Shown here in pieces: positions 44,429 to 53,458 of a stretch of DNA of 64,000 nt. The stretch lies in the NCBI RefSeq assembly GCF_012396125.1, contig NZ_JAAXOX010000003.1:248001-312000 (forward strand), read 5' to 3'. The stretch's first letter is position 1, and the number at the start of each line of letters is the position of its first letter. Source of the DNA: Cellulomonas denverensis. Lineage in GTDB: Bacteria > Actinomycetota > Actinomycetes > Actinomycetales > Cellulomonadaceae. The notes beneath the pieces are model-generated. The model did not search any database. It had not been told where the DNA came from and saw only the letters and a program-made list of their open reading frames with translations. The translations under genes were made by a program, and so were the position numbers.

Positions 44429-45288
44429 CCGGCTTCGGCGGCCTGCCGGTCCCGGCGGGGGTCGAGGCCACCACGATCGCGATCCGGGCGGGGGAGCTGA
44501 CCGCCCTGCACGCCGCCCCGGCCGGACCTTCGCGCGGCACCGCCCTGCTGGTGCCGGGGTTCACCGGCTCCAAGGAGGACCTCCGGGTGCTGCTGCCGCT
44601 GCTCGCCGAGCGTGGCTTCGACACCTGGGCGATCTCCCAGCGCGGGCAGGGCGACTCCGTGGCCCTGCCCCGGGTCGAGGACTACGCGCTGGACCTGCTC
44701 GCCGGGGACGTGCACCAGGTCGCCGACCGGATCGGCGGCCCGGTGCACCTGCTCGGCCACTCCTTCGGCGGGACGGTCGCCGCAGCGGCCGCGGTGTCCG
44801 GCACCGAGCGATTCGGCAGTCTGACCCTGCTGTGCTCCGGGCCGCACGGCTGGCCCGGTCGCAAGGCCGACCTGCGCGAACGCCTGCTGGCCGCCGGGGG
44901 GCAGGCCGACCTGTGGAGCCTGGACAACCCGGGCCTGGCCTGGCGGATCGCGCAGGGCGAACCGGTCGACCTCGACCCGGAGGCGGCCTTCCATCGCGCC
45001 CGGTCGCTGGCCACCAGCACCGCCCAGCTGATCGCCGCGATCGACATCCTGGCCGACCCCACCGATGTCACCCCCGCGCTGGCCGCCACCGGGCTGCCGG
45101 TGCTGGTCGCCCACGGCGAATACGACGACACCGCCTGGCCGCAGTCCTGGCAGCGCCGGACCGCGGAGCAGGTGGGCGGGCACTACGCCGTGCTCCCCGG
45201 CGCCGCGCACTCGCCCAACCTCGAGACCCCCGAGGCCACCGCCGACCTGCTGGCCGGCTTCTGGTCCTCCTGTTCTGCAACCGAATGA
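44425..45288 (+). CDS. Alpha/beta hydrolase
   Basis: This is a 287-residue serine hydrolase of the alpha/beta fold. The oxyanion region is VPGFTGSKEDLRVLLPLLAERGFDTWAIS. The nucleophile elbow is LLGHSFGG (Ser about 113), an acidic residue follows in HGEYDDTAW, and the late histidine is in LPGAAHSPNLETPE. It is translationally coupled to the ATPase and lies before the GH1 gene. In this operon it could remove ester groups, such as acyl or acetyl groups, from an imported glycoside; that role is inferred. Confidence 0.87.
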   Translation: MTGFGGLPVPAGVEATTIAIRAGELTALHAAPAGPSRGTALLVPGFTGSKEDLRVLLPLLAERGFDTWAISQRGQGDSVALPRVEDYALDLLAGDVHQVADRIGGPVHLLGHSFGGTVAAAAAVSGTERFGSLTLLCSGPHGWPGRKADLRERLLAAGGQADLWSLDNPGLAWRIAQGEPVDLDPEAAFHRARSLATSTAQLIAAIDILADPTDVTPALAATGLPVLVAHGEYDDTAWPQSWQRRTAEQVGGHYAVLPGAAHSPNLETPEATADLLAGFWSSCSATE

Positions 45289-45299
45289 AGGAAAGCCCC

Positions 45300-46484
45300 G
45301 TGGCACACACCCTGCAGTTCCCCGACGGATTCCACTGGGGCGCGGCGACGGCCGCCCACCAGATCGAGGGCAACAACATCAACAGCGACTGGTGGCCGCG
45401 TGAGCACGCCGCCGGGACCAGCATCGTCGAGCCCTCCGGTGACGCCGCCGACTCCTACCACCGGTACGCCGAGGACATGCGCCTGCTCAAGGACGCGGGC
45501 CTGGACACCTACCGGTTCAGCATCGAGTGGGCCCGGATCGAGCCGGAGAAGGGCTTCGTCTCCCGCGCCGAGATCGACCACTACCGGCGGATGGTCGACA
45601 CCGCCCTGGAGCTCGGCATCACCCCGATGGTCACCCTGATGCACTTCACCGTGCCGCGCTGGTTCGCCGACGAGGGCATGTGGCGGGCCGCCGACGCCAC
45701 CGATCGCTTCGCCCGCTACGTCGAGACCGCCCTGCCGGTGCTCGGCGACGACGTGCACTGGGTCTGCACCATCAACGAGCCGAACATCGCCGCGATGATC
45801 GCCGGCGGCGAGGACCCGGCCAACCTGGTCGCCTACGGCCTGCCCGCCCCCGATCTCGCGGTCGCCGACACCCTGCTCGACTGCCACCACCGCGCCCAGG
45901 AGATCCTGTCCGGGGTCGGCGGCATCCGGTCCGGCTGGACCATCGCCACCCAGGCGTTCCAGGCCGAGCCCGGCTGCGAGGACGTCAAGCACGCTTACGG
46001 GTACCCGCGCGACGACTGGTACCTGGAGATGTCCCGTGGCGACGACTGGGTCGGCGTCCAGGCCTACACCCGCACCATCATCGGCCCGGACGGCCCTCGC
46101 CAGGTCCCCGACGGCGTCGAGACCACCCTCACCGGCTGGGAGTACTACCCGCCCGCCATGGCCGAGGGCGTCCGCTCCGCCTGGGAGCTCACCGGCGGCG
46201 TCCCGGTGTTCGTCACCGAGAACGGCATCGCCACCGGCGACGACCCCCGCCGGATCGACTACACCGAGGCCGCCCTGGCCGAGCTGCACGCCGCGATCGC
46301 GGACGGCATCACCGTCGAGGGCTACCTGCACTGGTCCCTGCTGGACAACTACGAATGGGCCTCCGGCTACCGGCCGACCTTCGGGCTGATCGGCTGGGAC
46401 AAGGAGACCTTCGAGCGCCGGCCGAAGCCGAGCCTGGCGTGGCTGGGCGAGCAGGCGAAGGCGAACGCGCTGACCGTGCGCTGA
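45300..46484 (+). CDS. GH1 beta-glucosidase
   Basis: This is a 394-residue glycoside hydrolase family 1 enzyme that hydrolyses beta-glucosides, probably in the cytoplasm because no signal peptide is present. Family marks are FPDGFHWGAATAAHQIEG at the start, the acid/base motif TINEPN and the nucleophile motif FVTENGIAT, plus HWSLLDNYEWASGYRPTFGLI near the end. At 394 residues it is somewhat shorter than typical GH1 (about 450). GTG 45300 has GAAGGAAAG 4 nt upstream. It is the last gene of the LacI-controlled uptake operon, consistent with import and intracellular cleavage of an oligosaccharide. Confidence 0.93.
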   Translation: MAHTLQFPDGFHWGAATAAHQIEGNNINSDWWPREHAAGTSIVEPSGDAADSYHRYAEDMRLLKDAGLDTYRFSIEWARIEPEKGFVSRAEIDHYRRMVDTALELGITPMVTLMHFTVPRWFADEGMWRAADATDRFARYVETALPVLGDDVHWVCTINEPNIAAMIAGGEDPANLVAYGLPAPDLAVADTLLDCHHRAQEILSGVGGIRSGWTIATQAFQAEPGCEDVKHAYGYPRDDWYLEMSRGDDWVGVQAYTRTIIGPDGPRQVPDGVETTLTGWEYYPPAMAEGVRSAWELTGGVPVFVTENGIATGDDPRRIDYTEAALAELHAAIADGITVEGYLHWSLLDNYEWASGYRPTFGLIGWDKETFERRPKPSLAWLGEQAKANALTVR

Positions 46485-46497
46485 GCGGTGCCCGGCG

Positions 46498-46529
46498 CGG
46501 CCCCGTCCTCCTGCGGGAGGGCGGGGCCG
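46498..46529 (+). terminator. Terminator-like hairpin after the GH1 operon
   Basis: A 14-bp stem with one G-U pair (46498-46511 with 46516-46529) and a TGCG loop begins 14 nt after the GH1 stop. No T-run follows. It separates the convergent glycoside operon and the PPC/deaminase pair. The remaining bases to 46658 show short repeats of CGAGTGCGG but no gene. Confidence 0.65.
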
Positions 46530-46658
46530 TGGTGCATTGACCCGGGCCGCGCTGACTGCCGAGTGCGGTGCTCCGGCGCCGAGTGCGGGGGCGGGGTTGC
46601 CGAAGTGCGAGCGGGAGTGACGAACTCGGACCCGGCGCAGCAGGGCGGGCGCGCGCGG

Positions 46659-47117
46659 TCAGCCGAAGTGCAGGGTCGCGATCCCGTACGCCCGGGCGTC
46701 GGCGACCCGGAGCAGCGCGGGGGTGAGCACCTCCTCGATCACCACCTCGGCGGTGTAGTGCACCTCCCCGCCGAGCAGGTGTCCGGCGTAGCCGGTGGCG
46801 CCGGTGTTCTTCACGCCGAGGGCGACGTGCAGGTGCGGGACCGCGCGCTGGTCGGTCTCGTCCCACATCACCATGCCGGAGCCGATGCCCTCGGTGTAGG
46901 TGACGGTGACTTCCTGGGGCAGCGGCGGTTCCTGGTCCTGGACCGGGGTGTGCGCGGCGATGAACCGGGCGCTGCGCAGCGCGCCGGAGAACACCGGGAT
47001 GGTGGCCTGGCGGATGCCGTGTTCGGCGCAGACCTTGGTCAGGGCTTCCAGCACCTCGTCACCGGGGTCGAGGGCGACCGCGATCCGGCGGCCGATGGTG
47101 ATCTCGGCGGAGCGCAT
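46659..47117 (-). CDS. PPC/DUF296-domain protein
   Basis: This is a 152-residue single-domain protein of the PPC (plant and prokaryote conserved, DUF296) family. It shows RIAVALDPGDEVLEALTKVCAEHGIRQATIPVFSGALRSARF, then PHLHVALGVKNTGATGYAGHLLGGEVHYTAEVVIEEV, the conserved histidine-rich segment of the family. In plants the domain pairs with AT-hooks; the bacterial role is unknown, though homologues often sit beside metabolic genes. ATG 47117 shares ATGA with the deaminase stop, so the two are co-translated. Confidence 0.87.
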   Translation of the reverse strand: MRSAEITIGRRIAVALDPGDEVLEALTKVCAEHGIRQATIPVFSGALRSARFIAAHTPVQDQEPPLPQEVTVTYTEGIGSGMVMWDETDQRAVPHLHVALGVKNTGATGYAGHLLGGEVHYTAEVVIEEVLTPALLRVADARAYGIATLHFG

Positions 47118-48124
47118 CAGGCGGGCACCCGCACCGGGTCGGGCAGGCCGAGGCCGGCGGCGTGGGCGCTGATCGCGTCCAGCAGCTCGGTGCGGCGGGC
47201 GTCGGTGACGAAGGCGGAGCGCACGGCGTTGACCGCGAGCCGGCCGAGCACGGACTCGGGCACCGCGCCGGCGACGGCCAGGGCGCGCAGGGTGTCGTCC
47301 AGGTAGCCGCCGAAGTAGGCCGGGTCGTCGGAGTGCACCGAGGCGAGCAGGCCCTCGTCGAGCATGACGGACAGCGGGTGGTCGGCCAGGTCGGGGCCGG
47401 CGGTGCGCAGCGCGAGGTTGGACAGCGGGCACACGGTCAGCGGGACCTGGCGCTCACGGAGCACGGCGACCAGCTCGGCGTCCTCCAGGGCGCGGTTGCC
47501 GTGGTCGATCCGCTCGGCGCCCAGCACGTCCAGCGCCTCCCAGACGTAGTCCGGTCCGGCCTCCTCGCCGGCGTGGGCGACCCGGCGCAGGCCGAGTTCG
47601 GCGGCCCGGGCGAAGACGGTGCGGAACAGCGAGGGCGGGTAGCCGACCTCGGCGGAGTCCAGGCCGACGCCGAGCAGGCGGTCGCGCCAGGGGAGCACGG
47701 CCTCCAGGGTGTCGGCGGCGGCCTCGGGGCCGAGGTGGCGCAGGAAGCACACGATCAGGCCGGTGGTCAGGCCGTGCCGGTCCCGGGCAGCGTCGAGGGC
47801 GCCGAGCACCCCGTTCAGCACCGCGGCCAGCGGGACGCCGCGGTCGGTGTGCGACTGCGGGTCGACGAACACCTCGGCGTGCCGGACCCCGGCGGCGGCC
47901 GCGCGGTCCAGGTAGGCGGTGGTCAGCTCGGCGAAGTCGCGTTCGGTGCGCAGCACGTCCAGGTTGGCGTAGTAGACGTCGAGGAAGGCCTGCAGATCGG
48001 GGTAGGGCGCGCGGTCGTCGATCCCGGCCGGGACGGGCAGGCCGTTGCGCTGCGCCAGTGTGCGGATCAAGGGCGGTTCCAGGGTGCCCTCGAGGTGCAC
48101 ATGCAGTTCAGCGGTGGGCCACAC
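47117..48124 (-). CDS. Adenosine/adenine deaminase family protein (adenine-deaminase-like)
   Basis: This is a 335-residue zinc hydrolase of the adenosine deaminase family. Zinc ligands and catalytic residues appear as ELHVHLEGTL (HxH), RVAHAGEEAGPDYVWEAL (His and Glu), IDHGNRA and VHSDDPAYFGGY. The HAGEEAGP and SDDPAYFGGY wording is closer to yeast-type adenine aminohydrolase than to adenosine deaminase, so adenine to hypoxanthine is the better guess; other 6-aminopurines or pterin-like substrates remain possible. It is divergent from the NMT1-type importer across a 320-bp gap with direct repeats. Confidence 0.87.
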   Translation of the reverse strand: MWPTAELHVHLEGTLEPPLIRTLAQRNGLPVPAGIDDRAPYPDLQAFLDVYYANLDVLRTERDFAELTTAYLDRAAAAGVRHAEVFVDPQSHTDRGVPLAAVLNGVLGALDAARDRHGLTTGLIVCFLRHLGPEAAADTLEAVLPWRDRLLGVGLDSAEVGYPPSLFRTVFARAAELGLRRVAHAGEEAGPDYVWEALDVLGAERIDHGNRALEDAELVAVLRERQVPLTVCPLSNLALRTAGPDLADHPLSVMLDEGLLASVHSDDPAYFGGYLDDTLRALAVAGAVPESVLGRLAVNAVRSAFVTDARRTELLDAISAHAAGLGLPDPVRVPA

Positions 48125-48447
48125 GTCGGTGAGGTCCTCTCGGCGGCAGGAGAAGGGGATGTCCGGCAGTTCATCACAGGGGTGCCGGACGCATCTTCGG
48201 ACGATCGACCAACGACCGGACGGCCCCCGGCGCCCGGCTGTGGAGGATCGGCCAGGGTCACGTCACAGGGGTCCGGCAGATGTCCGGCATGTGACCGCTC
48301 TCGGTGGTCCGCACAACGGATCACACCATCGGCCCCCGTGGACTTCGGACGATCCCACATGGCGGCGCGCCGGGGCTGGAGGGTTGCATGATTGCCGTCG
48401 TCCCGTGGCCCCACCCGACGGCCACCCGATCCCGATCCGAGGTAGAC
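48125..48447. promoter_or_regulatory. Divergent control region with paired direct repeats
   Basis: This gap of about 320 bp holds no convincing gene. Three motifs occur twice each: GATGTCCGGCA (48158-48168, 48279-48289), TCACAGGGGT followed by CCGG (from 48174 and from 48264) and CTTCGGACGATC (48195-48206, 48343-48354). The doubled arrangement suggests regulator binding sites serving the deaminase and importer promoters. No riboswitch fold was recognised. An ATG at 48388 could start the binding-protein gene but has no clear ribosome site. Confidence 0.5.
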
Positions 48448-49506
48448 GTGACCCGCACCGCCCGTGCCCGCCGGTTCTCCGGTCTGGTCGCCGCTGTCGC
48501 CGCAGCCGGCCTGCTGCTGACCGCGTGCTCCAGCTCCGACGACTCCACCGCCGACGCCACCGGGAGCAGCGGTGACACGGGCTTCGCCCCGGTCAGCGTG
48601 CAGCTGTCATGGCTGAAGAACACCCAGTTCGCCGGCGAGTACGTCGCCGTCGAGGACGGGCTGTACACCGACGCCGGCTTCGAGGAGGTCACCCTGACCG
48701 CGGGCGGGTCCTCGGCGACCTCCGCGGAGGCGGCCGTCGCCGGTGGCCAGGCCCTGGTCGGGCTGTCCTCCCCGCTGATCACCGCCCCGGCGATCCAGGC
48801 GGGTGCCGAGGTCAAGATCATCGGCGCCACCTACCAGCGCAACCCGTTCGCCCTGGTGTCGGCGGCCTCCGCCCCGATCGAGGGCCCGGACGACCTGGCC
48901 GGCAAGACCATCGCGGTCTCCGACTCCAACACCCTGGTGTGGAACGCCTTCCTGGCGGCGAACGACATCGACACCACCGAGGTCACCACCGTCCCGCTGT
49001 CCGACACCTCGATGCTGACCACCGGCCAGGTCGACGGCTACATCGGCTACACCACCTCCGGCGCCAGCACCCTGGTGCAGGCCGGGTTCGACGCGGTCGA
49101 GTTCCTGCTCGCCGACGAGGGCCTGCCGATCGTGGGTGAGGTGCTGGTCGCCTCCCAGGCCGACATCGACGAGCGCCCGGACGAGCTGAAGGCGTTCCTG
49201 CTGGCCACCGTGCAGGGCTGGCAGGCCGCGCTGGACGACCCGGAGCGCGCCGTGTCCCTGACCGTGGACAAGTACGGCAAGGACCAGGAGTACGACCGCG
49301 ACGCGATGACCCTGGCCTTCGACCGCCAGGCCGAGCTGATCGCCACCGACGACACCGAGGCGAACGGCCTGCTCACGATCACCGACGAGCTGCAGCAGGG
49401 CACCATCGACTCGCTCGCCTTCGCCGGGATCGACATCACCGCCGACGAGCTCTTCGACCTGTCCCTGCTGGACGAGGTGCTCAGCGAGAACCCGGACGTC
49501 AAGTGA
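48448..49506 (+). CDS. ABC substrate-binding lipoprotein, NMT1/SsuA-like
   Basis: This is a 352-residue binding lipoprotein with a signal peptide and lipobox LLLTAC (Cys about 26). The mature part matches the NMT1/THI5/SsuA superfamily: [39 protein letters not shown] and later [25 protein letters not shown]. Relatives bind small ring compounds, sulfonates or pyrimidines. GTG 48448 has GAGG 5 nt upstream and places the signal peptide correctly. It overlaps the ATPase gene by 4 bp. Its ligand is probably the compound degraded by the downstream D-aminoacylase and amidohydrolase. Confidence 0.88.
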   Translation: MTRTARARRFSGLVAAVAAAGLLLTACSSSDDSTADATGSSGDTGFAPVSVQLSWLKNTQFAGEYVAVEDGLYTDAGFEEVTLTAGGSSATSAEAAVAGGQALVGLSSPLITAPAIQAGAEVKIIGATYQRNPFALVSAASAPIEGPDDLAGKTIAVSDSNTLVWNAFLAANDIDTTEVTTVPLSDTSMLTTGQVDGYIGYTTSGASTLVQAGFDAVEFLLADEGLPIVGEVLVASQADIDERPDELKAFLLATVQGWQAALDDPERAVSLTVDKYGKDQEYDRDAMTLAFDRQAELIATDDTEANGLLTITDELQQGTIDSLAFAGIDITADELFDLSLLDEVLSENPDVK

Positions 49507-50336
49507 CGGACGGCCCCCAGACCGCACCCGCCTCCGCGTCCCCGCCCCCCTCGGTGGACGCGGGGGCGGGTGCGCCACTTTCCCCGGGCATCGAGATCCG
49601 CGGCCTGGACAAGGTGTTCCGCACCGGCCGCCGCGAGGTGCACGCCCTGGATGACGTCAGCCTGAGCACCCCGCGCGGGTCGTTCCTGTCGCTGCTCGGC
49701 CCGTCCGGCTGCGGCAAGTCGACCGTGCTGCGGATCCTGGCCGGGCTGGAGACCGCCACCGCCGGGACGGTCGCGGTGAACGGCACCCCGGTCGCCAGCG
49801 GCAAGCGCGCCCCGGGGATGGGCATCGCGTTCCAGGACCCGGCGCTGCTGCCCTGGCGCTCGGTGCGCAAGAACATCCAGCTGCCACTGGAGATCCAGCA
49901 CCGCCGGGACGACGCCACCGTGGACGAGCTGATCGAGCTGGTCGGGCTGACCGGGTTCGAGAACGCCCGGCCGGCGCACCTGTCCGGCGGGATGCGCCAG
50001 CGCGCGTCCATCGCCCGGGCGCTGGCGGTGCACCCGGACTTCCTGCTGCTGGACGAGCCGTTCGGCGCGCTGGACGACATGACCCGGCAGCGGCTGAACT
50101 TCGAGCTGCAGCGGATCTGGACCGAGCGCTCGGCGACCACGCTGATGGTCACGCACGGCATCTCCGAGGCGGCGCTGCTGTCCGACTACGTCGCGGTGAT
50201 GTCCGCCCGGCCCGGCCGGATCGTGGAGATCGTCGAGATCCCGTTCGAGCGGCCGCGCACCCCGGAGCTGATGCGGACCCCCGAGTTCCACGAGGTGGTC
50301 GACCACCTGTCCGGTCTGCTGTTCGGGGAGAGCTGA
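49503..50336 (+). CDS. ABC importer ATPase (SsuB/TauB class)
   Basis: This is a 277-residue ATPase with Walker [11 protein letters not shown]-loop [14 protein letters not shown], signature [15 protein letters not shown], Walker [13 protein letters not shown] and H-loop [11 protein letters not shown]. The QDPALLPW and DEPFGALD wording is typical of nitrate/sulfonate/taurine-type importers. A Pro/Ala-rich N-terminal tail of about 25 residues precedes the domain. GTG 49503 shares GTGA with the binding-protein stop. Confidence 0.92.
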   Translation: MTDGPQTAPASASPPPSVDAGAGAPLSPGIEIRGLDKVFRTGRREVHALDDVSLSTPRGSFLSLLGPSGCGKSTVLRILAGLETATAGTVAVNGTPVASGKRAPGMGIAFQDPALLPWRSVRKNIQLPLEIQHRRDDATVDELIELVGLTGFENARPAHLSGGMRQRASIARALAVHPDFLLLDEPFGALDDMTRQRLNFELQRIWTERSATTLMVTHGISEAALLSDYVAVMSARPGRIVEIVEIPFERPRTPELMRTPEFHEVVDHLSGLLFGES

Positions 50337-50337
50337 G

Positions 50338-51111
50338 TTGGGCGGATTCCGCGCCGCCCTGGCCCGGCCCTGGGTCGGCGGCACCGTCGGCATCGTGCTG
50401 CTGATCGCCCTGTGGTGGGCGGGCACGGCCGGGCTGACCAACTCCACCAGCTTCCCGACCCCGGACGCCGTGCTGCGCTCGGTGTTCCGGGACGGCTGGG
50501 GCTTCTACCAGGCGAATCTGGTGCCGACCCTGAGCCGGGCGGGGCAGGGCTACCTGTGGGGCAACCTGGCCGCGCTGCTGGTCGCCGCGCTGGTGTTGGT
50601 GGTGCCGAAGCTGGAGAGCGTGGTCACCCAGGTCGGTGTGATCAGCTCCTGCCTGCCGCTGACCGCGATCGGGCCGATCATCATGGCGATGTTCGGCGGG
50701 CGCGCGTCGGCGATCTTCCTCGGTGCGCTGCTGGTGTTCTTCACCACGCTGGTCGGTGCGCTGCTCGGGATGAAGTCGGCCTCGCGCAGCTCGCTGGACC
50801 TGGTGGCCGCCTACGGTGGCGGGCGCTGGACCCAGATCCGCAAGGTGCAGCTGATGTCCGCACTGCCCGCGCTGGCGACGGCGCTGCAGGTCGCGGTGCC
50901 CGGTGCGCTGCTCGGCGCGATCGTCGGGGAGTACCTGGGCGGGATCGACTCCGGGATCGGCGTGGCGCTGAACGCGGCGCAGCGCCAGATCATGCCGGAC
51001 CGGGTGTGGGCGCTGAGCATCCTCACCGGGCTGATCTCGCTGGCCGGCTACGGGCTGGTCGGGCTGCTCGGCCGACTGGCCACCCCCTGGGCGAAGGAGC
51101 GGCGCGGATGA
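50338..51111 (+). CDS. ABC importer permease (SsuC class), first of two
   Basis: This is a 257-residue permease with six predicted helices and the EAA-like loop AAYGGGRWTQIRKVQLMSALPALATALQVAVPGALLGAIVGEYLGG, characteristic of SsuC/TauC permeases. The start is TTG 50338, 1 nt after the ATPase stop, with GGGGAGAGC just upstream. A second, different permease follows, so the channel is probably a heterodimer, which is less usual for this class than a homodimer. Confidence 0.9.
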   Translation: MGGFRAALARPWVGGTVGIVLLIALWWAGTAGLTNSTSFPTPDAVLRSVFRDGWGFYQANLVPTLSRAGQGYLWGNLAALLVAALVLVVPKLESVVTQVGVISSCLPLTAIGPIIMAMFGGRASAIFLGALLVFFTTLVGALLGMKSASRSSLDLVAAYGGGRWTQIRKVQLMSALPALATALQVAVPGALLGAIVGEYLGGIDSGIGVALNAAQRQIMPDRVWALSILTGLISLAGYGLVGLLGRLATPWAKERRG

Positions 51112-51887
51112 CCCGCTTCCTGCTCCGCCGGATCGGCACCCTGGCGATCGCGGTGCTGATCGCGCTGGCGATCTGGTCGCTGGTGCTGGTGGTCTTCGAC
51201 GTGAACCCGCTGATCGCCCGGCAGCCCTGGCAGGTCTTCGACTGGCTGGTCACCGCGCCGGACGCCGCCGAGAACCGGGAGCTGATCTCCGGCAACCTCG
51301 CGGTCACCCTGCGGGACGCCGGCTTCGGTTACCTGGTCGGCCTGGTCGCGGCCTTCGTGCTGGCGGTGATCTTCTGCATCTCCCCGGTGGCGGAGCGGAT
51401 CGTGATGCCGACCGCGATGGTGCTGCGCTCGATCCCGCTGGTGGTGATGACCCCGCTGATCACGCTGATCTTCGGCCGGAACCTGACCGGGGTGACGGTG
51501 ATCGTGATCATCGTGGTGTTCCTGCCCGCGCTGGCGAACATCCTGTTCGGGCTGCGCTCGGTCACCGGCGAGCACCGCGACCTGGTGCTGGCCTACGGCG
51601 GGTCGTCCTGGACCGTGCTGCGGAAGGTCGCGCTCCCCGCCGCGGTCCCGGCCACGCTGGCCTCGGCCCGGGTGTCGGTGCCCTCGGCGGTCACCGGCGC
51701 GATGATCGCCGAGTGGCTGTCCACCGGTGAGGGCCTGGGCGGGGCGATCTCCCGCGCCGCGGGCTCCTTCGGCTACGACCAGATGTGGGCCTCGGCGATC
51801 ACCATCGCCGCGGTGACCATGCTGGCCTACGCGGTGGTGTCGATCGCGGACACCCTGGTGCTGGAGCGGATGGGCCAGCTGTCGTGA
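51108..51887 (+). CDS. ABC importer permease (SsuC class), second of two
   Basis: This 259-residue permease has a first helix at about 11-30, five more from about 70 on, and the coupling loop LAYGGSSWTVLRKVALPAAVPATLASARVSVPSAVTGAMIAEWLSTGEGLG. It overlaps the first permease by ATGA and shares GTGA with the D-aminoacylase gene, so importer and enzymes are translated as one chain of coupled cistrons. Confidence 0.9.
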   Translation: MTRFLLRRIGTLAIAVLIALAIWSLVLVVFDVNPLIARQPWQVFDWLVTAPDAAENRELISGNLAVTLRDAGFGYLVGLVAAFVLAVIFCISPVAERIVMPTAMVLRSIPLVVMTPLITLIFGRNLTGVTVIVIIVVFLPALANILFGLRSVTGEHRDLVLAYGGSSWTVLRKVALPAAVPATLASARVSVPSAVTGAMIAEWLSTGEGLGGAISRAAGSFGYDQMWASAITIAAVTMLAYAVVSIADTLVLERMGQLS

Positions 51888-53458
51888 ACCTGCTGGTGCG
51901 CGGCGGGCAGGTGCTGGACGGGACGGGCGCCGCCGCCGTCCGCGCCGACGTGCTGATCGCCGGGGACCGGGTCGCCGCGGTCGGCACCGGGCTGGACGTG
52001 CCGGCCGGGACCCGGGTGATCGACGCCGGTGGCCTGCTGGTCACGCCCGGGTTCATCGACCCGCACACCCACTCCGACGTGGTGCCGTTCATGGCCGAGC
52101 CGCAGCCGTTCAAGCTGCTGCAGGGGGTCACCACCGAGGTGGTCGGCAACTGTGGGAACTCGGCTGCCCCGCTGGTCGACGACCGGGCGGTGGAGCTGCA
52201 CCGGCCGATCAGCTCGACGGTGGCGGCCGGGGTGGACGCGGTCTGGAACCAGCCGCGCAGCTTCGCCGGGTACCTGGATGCCGTGGAGCAGCATGGGCCG
52301 ACCACCCACGTCGCCTCGCTGGTCGGGCACCACACGCTGCGGATCAGTGCGAACGGGATGGAACAGGAGCTGGCGCCGGGCGCGCTGGACCGGATGACCG
52401 AGCTGGCCGACCGGGCGTTCGCCGAGGGCGCCTTCGGGCTGTCCACCGGCCTGATCTACGCCCCGGGCGTCTACGCCGACACCGACGAGGTCGCCGCCCT
52501 GGCCGCGGTCGCCGCGCGCTGGGGCCGGCCCTACGCCACCCACATGCGCGACGAGGGCGACGGGCTGGCCGACGCGCTGGCCGAGACGCTGGAGGTGGCC
52601 CGCCGCACCGGTGTGCGGGTGCAGGTCTCGCACTGCAAGGCGGCCGGCCGGGCGAACCACGGCCGCTCCGCCGAGCTGCTGGCCACCCTGCACGAGGCCC
52701 GGTCCCGCGGGATCGAGGTGCTGGGCGACGCCTACCCGTACACCACGGGGGAGAGCTTCCTGACCGCGCTGCTGCCCGCCGCCGCCCAGGTCGGTGGCCG
52801 GGACGCGCTGGTCGAGCGGCTGTCCACCCCGGAGGGCCGCCGGGCGCTGGCCGAGCGGGGTGCCGCCGGTGGGCCCGGTTCCGGCTCGTGGTCGCAGACC
52901 AGCCCGGACGGGGTGTACGTGTCCATGCACCGGGACACCCGGCTGCTCGGCCGGTCGCTGGCCGAGCTGGGCGGCGACCCCTGGGACACCCTGTGCGACC
53001 TGATCGTCGCCGATCCGGGGGCGATGATGGTCTACCGGCTGATGGCCGAGGACGACGTCCGGGCGATCCTGGCCGACCCGCTGATCGCGATCGGCTCGGA
53101 CAACTCGGTGCCGGTCGGGAACGCCCACCAGCGGGGCTGGGGTTGCTTCCCGACCGTGCTGGGCCGGTACGTGCGCGAGCTCGGCGTGCTGGACTGGCCG
53201 GAGGCGATCCGGAAGATGACCTCGCTGCCGGCCCGCGCGCTGGGACTGCCCGGCCGGGGCTACCTCGCGCCCGGTGCGGTGGCCGACCTGGCGGTGATCG
53301 ACCCGGCGACGGTGGGCCACGACGGCACGGTGCAGCAGCCCTGGCGGCGGCCGACCGGGGTGCGCTGGACCGTGCTGGCCGGTACCCCGGTGGTGGCCGA
53401 CGGCGAGTTCACCGGCGAGCGGGCCGGCCGGGTGCTGCGCGCGGGGCGGGCCGGATGA
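51884..53458 (+). CDS. N-acyl-D-amino-acid deacylase-like amidohydrolase
   Basis: This is a 524-residue zinc amidohydrolase of the D-aminoacylase group, which releases D-amino acids from N-acyl forms. Landmarks are LVTPGFIDPHTHSDVVPF (HxH metal motif), GFLSTG-type AFGLSTGLIYAPGVYAD, THMRDEGDGLADAL, VQVSHCKAAGRANHG, GDAYPYTTGESFLTALLP and IGSDNSVPVGNAHQRGWGCFPTVLGRYVRE. This set is diagnostic of the family, including its Cys in SHCK. The exact acyl or amino acid is unknown, and some members act on D-hydantoin-like or other amides. It is coupled to the permease upstream and the PLP enzyme downstream. Confidence 0.88.
   Translation: MNLLVRGGQVLDGTGAAAVRADVLIAGDRVAAVGTGLDVPAGTRVIDAGGLLVTPGFIDPHTHSDVVPFMAEPQPFKLLQGVTTEVVGNCGNSAAPLVDDRAVELHRPISSTVAAGVDAVWNQPRSFAGYLDAVEQHGPTTHVASLVGHHTLRISANGMEQELAPGALDRMTELADRAFAEGAFGLSTGLIYAPGVYADTDEVAALAAVAARWGRPYATHMRDEGDGLADALAETLEVARRTGVRVQVSHCKAAGRANHGRSAELLATLHEARSRGIEVLGDAYPYTTGESFLTALLPAAAQVGGRDALVERLSTPEGRRALAERGAAGGPGSGSWSQTSPDGVYVSMHRDTRLLGRSLAELGGDPWDTLCDLIVADPGAMMVYRLMAEDDVRAILADPLIAIGSDNSVPVGNAHQRGWGCFPTVLGRYVRELGVLDWPEAIRKMTSLPARALGLPGRGYLAPGAVADLAVIDPATVGHDGTVQQPWRRPTGVRWTVLAGTPVVADGEFTGERAGRVLRAGRAG

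Noticed and set aside
47117..48124. Calling the deaminase a plain adenosine deaminase
   Set aside because: The HAGEEAGP and SDDPAYFGGY segments look closer to adenine aminohydrolase-type proteins, so the substrate is left open with adenine favoured.
48125..48447. Purine riboswitch upstream of the deaminase or importer
   Set aside because: No purine-riboswitch core or conserved loop sequences could be traced; the repeats fit protein sites better.
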